From: Gymnopus androsaceus JB14
Taxonomy: Eukaryota > Basidiomycota > Agaricomycetes > Agaricales > Omphalotaceae
DNA: 64,000 bases
Reading direction: 5' to 3'
NCBI GenBank assembly: GCA_009733575.1
Contig: ML769392.1
Span: 62,001-126,000 of the forward strand
A model generated the notes under the pieces. That model saw nothing but the letters and a program-made list of their open reading frames with translations. It searched no databases and was not told where the DNA came from. Both the position numbers and the translations under genes were made by a program. Each line of letters opens with the position of its first letter. Position 1 is the first letter of the stretch. Below are positions 52,052-60,310 of this stretch, piece by piece.

Positions 52052-53419
52052 CTAGTTGTTGATTTGAAGACGATCAGTTCCTGCCTTGCCCCAAAACCGA
52101 CCGAAGAAAGAGGACCTTTGCGAGCCATTGGTAAAGTAGCGCAAACAGTGAATCCTATAGTATCCAATATGCGGAGGAGCTTGCAGTGGTACTGGTTGCA
52201 AGTGATCTCTGAGGTACCTAGGAATCAAACTACTAAGATTCACAATTCCGATGGATACAGTTCGAGACTCACCACCATATGTGTGCCTCTTCAGCTCTAC
52301 CACACGCAAGTTGGTATCTCCAATTTTACCCATATCGTCTCTTAGTATGTGACCACCGAGCGATGTTTGTAATCCCATTGTGAAATTTTTGGCGACCTCC
52401 ATAGGAGGGTCGACCATGGTGAATGTCCGTCCTTTATTGGTGATTGTCGCGAGAAAGAATCTGCAGAGGGACGGTTCGCTGGCTATGAATAATAAACGGG
52501 GGTTCTGTACCACAATTAGCGCACAAATAGATTGTAAGCGATTTCAAAACCGTACCGGAGATCCAACGTCAAGAGTTGTGTTGTATGAAAATCCCTAAAA
52601 TCATGATAGTAAGGAACAAGCAGCAGAGAGCAATAAGAACGGACCCGCTCCTCGAACAACGTGAACAGCCTGGCCAGCATTTTCCAAGCCCTAATATTGA
52701 TCGGTGAGCGCATGTGCGAAATGAAATGATATCGACGTACCATTGAACGTTTTCGTCTCGGAGAGACCAAGGCGCGTTATTGAAGCGCACTCTCCATTGA
52801 GTGTTTTCTAATTCATCCAATGCTACACCTTCTGGCCACATTCCGAAGATTTCCCTCCGAATCTCTTCCATAGCTTGGGGCGCTATATTTTCCATGTGTA
52901 GCTCATTATTCCCATGAAAGGACACGAACATGCAGGCTGATGATGATCATGGGGTAAATGTTAGATAACTGGTGACGACAGTGGAAGAGACGGACCAGCT
53001 TCGTCTTCAGATGCCTGCTTGGTGAAGCTACTGTTGTTGTTATAGTCGACTGGCGGTGCCATAATCATAGGATAATCTCTCTTTTGATTAGAGATTGCAC
53101 GCTTTCTTTGAAGAGGAACTGGGGTCGAAGGAGCGAAAGTACCGTTTCGTTTCAAGGCTGATTTGAGCGGTTTACCAGTGGGTTGTGAGGGCAGGGTGGC
53201 TCTACGCTGATGGTTCGATCGATATAGATTGGGCGCAGTACCAGCCTGGATCTGCATTGGGGGAGGAAGGCCATTAGTTCCAGTGTATGGAGTGGGAGCT
53301 ATAGGCCATTGATTCTGCTGTGGATAGGGCGTATAGCCATTATAAGGACCAGCTCCGTCATACGGCTGAGTATAATAGTGTGCAGGTTGAGAAGGATAGG
53401 AATTATAGTACTGCTGCAT
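52052..53419 (-). CDS. Conserved protein of unknown function
   Basis: ATG 53419 opens a Tyr/Gln/Pro-rich segment (MQQYYNSYPSQPAHYYTQPY), then a basic patch KRKRAISNQKR-like that could be a nuclear signal. A folded part follows across several short introns: FVSFHGNNELHMENIAPQAM, EIRREIFGMWPEGVALDELE, TQWRVRFNNAPWSLRDENVQ, MLARLFTLFEERG, then FFLATITNKGRTFTMVDPPM. The C terminus is RFWGKAGTDRLQINN. I do not recognise a named family. The layout (disordered N terminus, compact C-terminal domain of about 230 residues) is like proteins annotated only as hypothetical in mushrooms. The stop at 52052 lies 100 bp from the convergent IDI stop. Confidence 0.75.
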
Positions 53420-53677
53420 CCTCGATTGTCAAAGTAAAAGACAAGTTAAAATGAGGCGCCGAAAAGAGCCGACAATCGCGGTCCTTTGAGAAATCCAGAA
53501 TTTTTTTGTTGGAGAATGAAAGTTATAGTCATATCGATTTTTCTTAGTGAAGATGGTAGTAGTGCAAGTAATTTCAGGCCAAAAACACGTTTCTCAACGA
53601 TCACAAGTTCAAGTTGGTCATTTCAATTATGTACAGCACGGCTTTTCTTAAATTCTTACTTCTTAACCTCTTCCATC
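53420..53677. promoter_or_regulatory. Divergent promoter, unknown gene / MPC1
   Basis: 258 bp between two divergent starts. No recognised site. Confidence 0.3.
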
Positions 53678-54288
53678 ATGTCGACCTTTATGGCGTGGTT
53701 GCGCTCTCCTGCCAGTCGTGAATACCTTATGAGTACGTTCTAGCTTCTGTTATCGTTTTACTATACCAACTTTTTTAAAAGGTACTCATTTCTGGGGTCC
53801 TGTGAGTCACCTATAAATCAACCAAAACCGTGCATTTATCGCGAACCAGCTTGCAAACTGGGGTCTTCCGCTTGCTGCCCTCGCCGATCTGAGGAAAGAT
53901 GAAGAGGTTATATCTGGAACCATGACCACTGCTTTGGCTCTTTATTCGTGCGTTTCCCTTTTCCTGAGCTTTATATTTTACTAATGTCCAGGAATCTAGA
54001 ATGACATTCTCTCGTTTGGTTCGTCTTGGTTGCCCTGCGTTCTAAGAATTCAACTGAATTATTCCTTCAGCATGGGTCGTCCAACCTCGGAATTACCTGC
54101 TCCTTGCTTGCCATCTGACAAACACTACGGCACAGTCTGTACAACTATACCGATTTAATGAATATTGGAACCGAGGTGGTCGGGAACGCAAGCTAGGGCT
54201 TACGGGTGCCGTGCAGGATGCTGCAACAGACGTCAAAACTTCAGTCACGGAGGCCGTGAACGCAGCTCAGGACAAGGCTAGGAAATAA
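53678..54288 (+). CDS. MPC1: Mitochondrial pyruvate carrier subunit MPC1
   Basis: Half of the inner-membrane pyruvate carrier. Spliced sequence: [95 protein letters not shown], then a polar tail to stop TAA 54286-54288. THFWGP and the NYLL-CH-N-TAQ-Q block are family signatures of MPC1. Exon 2 is only 20 nt (53782-53801). The C-terminal tail ([20 protein letters not shown]) is longer and more amphipathic than in yeast Mpc1. Confidence 0.93.
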
Positions 54289-54693
54289 AGTATTTAATTG
54301 ATATAACATACCCTTTATCATAATGCTTATCGTTTGCTCGCCATCCACATTCAGAGATCTCAATCTATAACTAGAACCCAGTTCTATGTCGTGAATTTCG
54401 ACTTGTTCCACATTTCTGCCCTATTCCCTCTTGCGTTTTTGTCTTTTCTCCCAAATTGCAGCAGTGTCGACGAAAAACGTTGGGTCTGTTCAGCTCAGCA
54501 AAAAAAAAAAGAAATACCGGGGAGTCGCCGCGCGAGTATGATACACTCTCACGTCTGACGCGTCGGCTCTCCGAAAGAGCTTATCTCGTGGTCATATTCC
54601 ATGATCTTTCGCAGCTATATCATGCGAATTGCATGTCATCATATGCCTTTATCCCCCTCACCCACCTAAGCACAGGTTAATCACCCAGAGTGT
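54289..54693. other. Intergenic MPC1 3' / hydrolase promoter
   Basis: 405 bp between tandem + strand genes. Contains a 10-A run near 54,502. No gene seen. Confidence 0.35.
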
Positions 54694-55793
54694 ATGTCAG
54701 ACGTTGCACCAATCCTCGGAATGACTTCTAGAGCTCTCGTCCCACATCCAGTCGAGTACGGGGACCCTACGTCAAACTCCTTCTGGGTTGAATACCCTAG
54801 TGGCCTTGTTGACCTCTCTCGCTCGACTCACCTCAAAGACCTCAAAGCTTCGGCAGAGAAGTCGCTCGGCATCGACACATCAGAGGAGCCCGGTGCACAA
54901 GACATCTTGAGCGTAGACGCTACGATAGCACCATCTCTCCTTCCTGGGCACCTAGACGTGCCCGTTTCTGGTGAAAGGACCATTCGTCTGGACACGGGAA
55001 AGTCGGCAGTGGTGATCATTGATATGCAGAATTTCTTCCTTCACAAGGATTTGCGCGATCATCCCAAGGGCTTGGCCTGCGTCGATCCTTTGATGACCGT
55101 TGTACCGTTCTTGAGGGAGAAGAGCGTCAAGATCCTCTGGGTGTGAGTATACAATATCACATCCGAGTTCACTATTGAATGAAATTCGTCTAGAAACTGG
55201 GGTTTAACCACTGCAGAACTCAACATCATACCTCCATCTCTCGTTCGAGGGTTTTCGAAGCACAACTCTGGAGGTTTTGGTTCTACTCTTCCGGGAGATT
55301 TTGGTAAACTCCTTATGCGAGGGGAGAAGAATTCCGAGTTGTATGGACCTTTGCAGGGTTTGTACGAGGATGGAAAAGACAAGGGAACAGACTTTTGGAT
55401 TCATAAGAACAGAATGAGTGGGATATGGGACCAGTCGCATCTCGAAAACTTTCTCAGAGAAAACGGAATAACTACACTCTTCTTTGCCGGCGTGAATGCA
55501 GACCAGGTATGTCCTTTATTTATTACTAGGATTGCACAGGCTGATGAACCGTTCTAGTGTGTCCTTGGTACCTTCATTGACGCATACTATCGAGGATATG
55601 ATTGTATATTGCTCGAGGACGCGACTGCCACTACATCTCCAGAAGGCGGCTACGAGAACGTGGTATATAATGCGGGGAATGTGAGTTTGGTCCTGTTTTT
55701 GGAATTTCTCAGTGCTATACTGAACATTGGCTTTTGCAGAGCTACGGATTCGTTACCAGTACGGAGAAGGTAATCAATTCCAAAGGACTGTGA
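54694..55793 (+). CDS. Isochorismatase-family cysteine hydrolase
   Basis: ATG 54694 opens MSDVAPILGMTSRALVPHPV. The family triad is visible: Asp in AVVIIDMQNFFL, Lys in DFWIHKNRMSG and Cys in FFAGVNADQCVLGTFIDAY. ILWVNWGLT, GYDCILLEDATATTSPEGG and a C terminus TEKVINSKGL complete the fold. An N-terminal extension of about 100 residues is common to the fungal branch. Three introns. Members hydrolyse amides or vinyl ethers (ureidoacrylate, nicotinamide, isochorismate); the substrate cannot be told from the sequence. It borders the duplicated locus that starts about 100 bp downstream. Confidence 0.9.
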
Positions 55794-55897
55794 ATTGAGC
55801 TTCTGCGTTATCCTACTATATGATTATCAATGTTATATACTGTAGAAAAGTCACGATAAAATTTACTAGCTCTACTTCATCATAACCTACACAAAAC

Positions 55898-56660
55898 GCA
55901 TAAACGGATCGCCACTTATTTACCAGAAGATCAGCTAGTTGAAGGAGAAGAAGTTGTGCACGATAACGGATGTAAATCATCCCGGGCCGTGTACATGAGC
56001 GCTTGTTCAATTAGGCGTCCCGAACAACTTGCTCTCTTCTTTCACCGTTGATCTTCCGACCTCCAGCGATATATTCTGAGAGCATATTTGCATCACGTAG
56101 ATTTTAATCCCTTGTTCTTTTCGGTCGCGCTTCACCTGGAAAATCGAAAATCACATGCATGACATTTTTGACCTTGCTCCGCATTTTCTAATATCTGGCT
56201 TATGCCAAGTTATGGCTGTTCTTTCCAAACTTCGATCTAGTCTGTTCTAATATTCATGTTCTTTATCCTTCGCTCAAGAATCCTCACTCTTCCCAGAGAT
56301 TTTCTTGAAAGGTTCGTTGCGACACGCTGCATTTCTGCTCATTCATCTGATATCCTTTCAGATTAGAGATGCGACCGCTGGAAAGCGATTGTCTGCAGCA
56401 GAGCTAACAACGATATTACAGCAGATATATGTCAAGGAACGCGATGGTTTAAAGACTCTATTAACCACAGACCGAAACCGCCTTTGAAAGGCTAGTAATA
56501 CGGAGATCCTTGATATTTCATGCTGATTTTGATGGTATTCTTTTAGACTCCAATACATGATACACCCGCTGAACTATTGGCACCGAATGCAAAATACTTT
56601 CCTCTTCGTTCCATAGGCTGTAAATGTCAAAAGGATATAGCTGATCACACACGCGCTTCC
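55898..56660 (+). repeat. Direct repeat copy 1 (5' part of the ABCD transporter gene)
   Basis: Matches 59558-60310 in the same orientation over about 740 bp, roughly nine bases in ten by eye with small indels. It begins near ATAAACGGATCGCCACTT in both. Similarity covers about 300 bp of upstream sequence plus the first two exons and introns, and fades after TTCCATAGGCT near 56,620-56,660. Confidence 0.93.
56212..56640 (+). pseudogene. Truncated ABCD transporter 5' fragment
   Basis: The ATG at 56212 matches the start of the intact gene (MAVLSKLR), but codon 13 is a stop (TAA 56248-56250) created by a small deletion. The second exon (RDATAGKRLSAAELTTILQQ) is still readable. Everything after the third exon start is missing: the transmembrane and ATPase parts are absent before the caspase-like gene at 57,030. 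Non-functional as a transporter. It could still be transcribed from the retained promoter. Confidence 0.9.
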
Positions 56661-57029
56661 CCTATTTTTATTTTTATTTTTTGCTGAACTGAACAGACCC
56701 AGCGTCTCGTCGACACTGCTGCAATCTGAGAGAAAAGAAAAAACGGAGCGAGTGAAAAGAGACTTTGGTACTAGAACTAAGGCAGTTTTCGAGTGAGATC
56801 TCTGAACGTATGGTTCGTTGGTTTTGGATATCAGAGAGGGAAGGGTTGATGCAGAGTTGAAGGGTCAGAGTGGCTTCTTTCTGTCTCTTTTTTCACAATT
56901 TGTTTATTAGGCTTCAACTATGCATACCGTCGTTCTGGCAGTGTGAAGACTCAAAACGAAGAGCGCGTACGCAGGTAAGCGCTCAAATTTTATTAAATAA
57001 GCACCGGTTATATAAGTCGTCCGTCATTA
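56661..57029. promoter_or_regulatory. Upstream region of the caspase-like gene
   Basis: About 370 bp after the repeat breakpoint. TATATAAG at about 57,010 lies close before the ATG and may be a TATA element or part of the leader. No gene seen. Confidence 0.35.
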
Positions 57030-58796
57030 ATGGCCCCTAATTACAACCTCTTTCCGCTACACTCAGCTCTTTCTCATTTTCTCGCACTCTTAATGTCATC
57101 GCCGTCTGTCTACGCCAGAGTATTGCTAGGCTCTTCAGGCTCTGGAGACGACTGGATGTTGGTCGACTCCGCAAAAATTCTCTGGGCCATAGGGTCAAAT
57201 ACAGATAACCGCCTCAACATCCGGTTCTATACGCATCGAAAAATAGCCGCCACTGAGCGCGGTCTTGCTCTTGGCTTCCCTGGATCACCCCGCATTCGTG
57301 TTCCTCTCCCCGAGCCCGAGATCACCAACTACAACCCACTGTCATCTCGGCTGAGAGCCGAATTCCTCAGTGATATTCGTAGTTGCTCAAAGGAACTCCG
57401 AGAAAACGACACGTTATTCCTTGCGTTTTGCTCTCATGGACGGGAAATGGACGGGGCAGTCTTTATCGGAAAGACTCTCATCACCGATGAGACCACCCGG
57501 GAAGTCGCTTGGATCACCATCGAGGATGTCGAAGCTGCACTGGAGGATGTCCCAAAGTCCGCAAAGATCATCATTTGGCTCGGATCATGCCACTCAGGGT
57601 TTTGGTTGAGGAGCAAAAAATGGACAACATACGCAGCTGCTGAGTATAACCAAGAGTCGCACTCAATTCCGCAGTCTTCCTCGGGACACATCGGAGGATC
57701 CCGACATACATTAGGCACTTTTACCACCCTGGGGAAGCCCAATGGTGTTATTTATCCCTACCCAGGTGAAGAATCATCATATTTCACCAAAAAACCTTCT
57801 CCTCGAATCCACGAATCCTCTACGATGGGGATCCACAGGCTAGCTGAAACTACAGCTGCGATTGTGCGAAGCTATCCCGGCGGGGAAGACTTCAACCAGA
57901 CGGTTGTTTCTTCAGATGCGACCTACCCGCTTCCTGGGTTCCCGCAATTCACCCATACGGCGCTCAATCGTCTCGGCCTGTTCCATGCAGGTGAGATTGC
58001 TCAATCGCCTGAGATGATCACGGCCACCGCTTCCGTATCGGAGTCTTCCTCATCAAGGCTTGACACTTTGATACGTGCATTCAGAGTCGGTGTAGGGTCA
58101 TACGCCTATCCTCCCACTCCATCAACTACCCGACTAAACTTTTTAATCGATGAACTAACCCGGACGCCCAATGATGCAAAACCCGAGTTGGTACAACATG
58201 CGATCGCTTACCATGAAACTCTTCAGTTTCTCGCGCGGTCGCTATCACACGTAGGGGTGTGGAAGAAACTCACCTCCTCCGAGTCTAGGAGCAATGTGGA
58301 GTCGGAAGCGCCAGTGATTTCTGGTCGTAGGAGAGACGCAGTTCCCCTGTTCACATCAAGCCACGGGGTCGCCGTGATACATGAGCTATGGAATATCCTT
58401 GGGTCGCAGGACTTTTCTCAGTCTCAGGGGTTTAAATGGTCGTCAATGGCGCTGAAGTCGTACGCTGAAATATGGGTAGAGTGCGGAAAACCTGTGTTTG
58501 ATGGTGAGGCTTTGCGTCGTGCTCGGGCGCAGGTGCTTGAATGGATTGACGAGGTTGGGAAGGCGAAGCCGGAGTTGCTGTGCCCATTAGGGTGTACGGA
58601 ACATTTACTTTTGACGAAGGCTGAGTATCAAGCACTCCTTGATACAGATTCTTGGAAGGAGTTCCTTCTTGGTGGGAGGTCCCCGGATTCTCCTCAGGCT
58701 GGGCCAATACTCACCAGTAGGGAGTCTTTGGTGGACATTAGCAACATTTCTCGGAGTCGGCGGATGCTCGTTCCAAGTAAAACGTGTACCTTTTGA
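57030..58796 (+). CDS. Caspase-fold (C14/C13-like) protease-like protein, intronless
   Basis: 588 residues in one exon, unlike its intron-rich neighbours. Residues 110-195 have the layout of a caspase-fold p20 unit. Strand TLFLAFCSHGREMDG carries the candidate catalytic His136, a helix rich in Glu/Asp (EDVEAALEDVPKSAK) follows, and strand IIIWLGSCHSGFWL carries Cys187. The C-terminal 400 residues are not a known domain. They include PELVQHAIAYHETLQFLARS and a helix ALRRARAQVLEWIDEVGKAK near the end. No signal peptide is certain, although residues 8-24 are hydrophobic. Protease, pseudoprotease or regulator of cell death are all open. The gene sits between a broken and an intact ABCD transporter copy, and a decayed paralogue lies at 63,380-64,000. 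Confidence 0.75.
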   Translation: MAPNYNLFPLHSALSHFLALLMSSPSVYARVLLGSSGSGDDWMLVDSAKILWAIGSNTDNRLNIRFYTHRKIAATERGLALGFPGSPRIRVPLPEPEITNYNPLSSRLRAEFLSDIRSCSKELRENDTLFLAFCSHGREMDGAVFIGKTLITDETTREVAWITIEDVEAALEDVPKSAKIIIWLGSCHSGFWLRSKKWTTYAAAEYNQESHSIPQSSSGHIGGSRHTLGTFTTLGKPNGVIYPYPGEESSYFTKKPSPRIHESSTMGIHRLAETTAAIVRSYPGGEDFNQTVVSSDATYPLPGFPQFTHTALNRLGLFHAGEIAQSPEMITATASVSESSSSRLDTLIRAFRVGVGSYAYPPTPSTTRLNFLIDELTRTPNDAKPELVQHAIAYHETLQFLARSLSHVGVWKKLTSSESRSNVESEAPVISGRRRDAVPLFTSSHGVAVIHELWNILGSQDFSQSQGFKWSSMALKSYAEIWVECGKPVFDGEALRRARAQVLEWIDEVGKAKPELLCPLGCTEHLLLTKAEYQALLDTDSWKEFLLGGRSPDSPQAGPILTSRESLVDISNISRSRRMLVPSKTCTF

Positions 58797-59010
58797 TCCT
58801 GCTTTTTTTCTTTTTCGGTCGCTCTAGGTAATATATCTGACTTGTGATTCTTAAACCTCGACAATTGCATTCAATCTACTCATTCACTTACCATGAAGTT
58901 GCCACTGTACACTGTTATTCTCGATCCGATTTTACTACTTACTCACACTAATTTGGCAATACTTACTTATGTATTAGATCCCCGACTTTTGGGTGACCTG
59001 TGGCCGTAAA

Positions 59011-59034
59011 TCTCTCTCTCTCTCTCTCTCTCTC
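59011..59034. repeat. (TC)12 microsatellite
   Basis: Uninterrupted TC dinucleotide run. Confidence 0.95.
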
Positions 59035-59258
59035 CCAGCACTGTAACTGCGTTAAAACCGAAATCGCACGCGCCCAATGAACAATCGTCACAGTATAAAC
59101 ATTAATATGGATATTTACGCCGTACGGAAAGCAATTAGCCAGAATCGAAGCAGGCACATACATCGTATATGATCGCATGTCGCATAAGTAGGTAGCCTGC
59201 CCGAGTCACTCTAATCCTTACGCGCCTTACGGTCCAGGTCCTTTCCTACCCTGTACCA

Positions 59259-59284
59259 ACTGGTCAGGGTTAACCCTGACCAGT
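59259..59284. repeat. Perfect 26-nt palindrome
   Basis: The left half is ACTGGTCAGGGTT and the right half is its exact reverse complement, with no loop. Could be a dimeric protein-binding site or a relic of an inverted-repeat end. Confidence 0.8.
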
Positions 59285-59305
59285 AGCCTGCAAATTTTTT
59301 AGTAC

Positions 59306-59341
59306 CTTCTTCTCAGCAGATGCTCGTTGCCAGTAAAACGT
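59306..59341 (+). pseudogene. Short remnant of a caspase-like gene 3' end
   Basis: TGCTCGTTGCCAGTAAAACG with its preceding TTCTC resembles 58747-58785, the last codons of the intact caspase-like gene (TGCTCGTTCCAAGTAAAACG). Match length is only about 35 bp. Confidence 0.5.
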
Positions 59342-59557
59342 TTACTGGTAACATTTAATGTGAATTTAGGTTACGAAGTGTGTAAGGACCCCTGATAATT
59401 AGAAAGGACTCCATTTCCGTGGTTCGGTCAAGCATCAGTCAGAATTTCGAAAGATTTGGGTCGCAAAATGCACGGAAGAGCCCAAAAAAACACACTCACC
59501 TTGAAGTTGCAATAAAAAAAAGAGAAAAAGCTCGGTCAAATATTGTCGTTTTGAGGC

Positions 59558-60310
59558 GTATAAACGGATCGCCACTTGTTTACCAGAAGATCATTCGGTG
59601 AAGGAGAAGGAGTGATGTATGTAAATCATCCCGGGCCGAGTACATGAGCGCTTGTTCATTTAGGCGTCCCGAACAACTTGCTCTCTTCTTTCACCGTCGA
59701 CATCCTTGATCCTCCAGCCTCCGGCGATATCTTCTGAGAACATATCTACATCACGTAGATCATAATCCCTTGTTCTTGTCGGTCGCGCTTCACCTGGCAA
59801 ATCGAAAATCACATGCATACCATTTTGACCTTGCTCCGCATTTTCTAATATCTGCTTATGGCTGTTCTTTCCAAACTTCGACCTAGTCTGTTCCAGATAA
59901 TATTTGTACTCCTTATCCTTCGCTCGAGAATCATCACTCTTCCCAGAGATTTCCTTGAAAGGTTCTTTGCGACACGCTTCTGCTCAATGCTCATTCATCT
60001 GATGTCCTTTCAGGATTAGAGATGCGACCGCTGGAAAGCGATTGTCTGCAGCAGAGCTGACAACGATATTACAGCAGATATATGTCAAGGAACGCGATGG
60101 TTCAAAGACTCTATTAACCACATACCGAAACCGCCTTCGAAAGGCTAGTAATACGGAGATCCTTGATATTTCATGCTGATTTTGATGGTATTTTTATAGA
60201 TTCCAATACATGATACACCCGCTGAACTTCTGGCATCGAATGCAAAATACTTTCCTCTTTATTCCATAGGCTCCAAAAAGTCAAAAGCTCTTCTCGATCC
60301 CACATTCATT
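59558..60310 (+). repeat. Direct repeat copy 2
   Basis: Partner of 55898-56660. Here the repeat continues without a break into the full transporter gene. Confidence 0.93.

Larger units (their letters stand above)
58797..59557. other. Spacer between caspase-like gene and second repeat copy
   Basis: About 760 bp without a gene. It contains a (TC)12 run (59011-59034), a perfect 26-nt palindrome (59259-59284) and a 36-bp remnant resembling the caspase-like 3' end (59306-59341). Confidence 0.6.

Noticed and set aside
54502..54511. 10-A run as a possible retroposed poly(A) tail
   Set aside because: No retroposed sequence or target duplication beside it.
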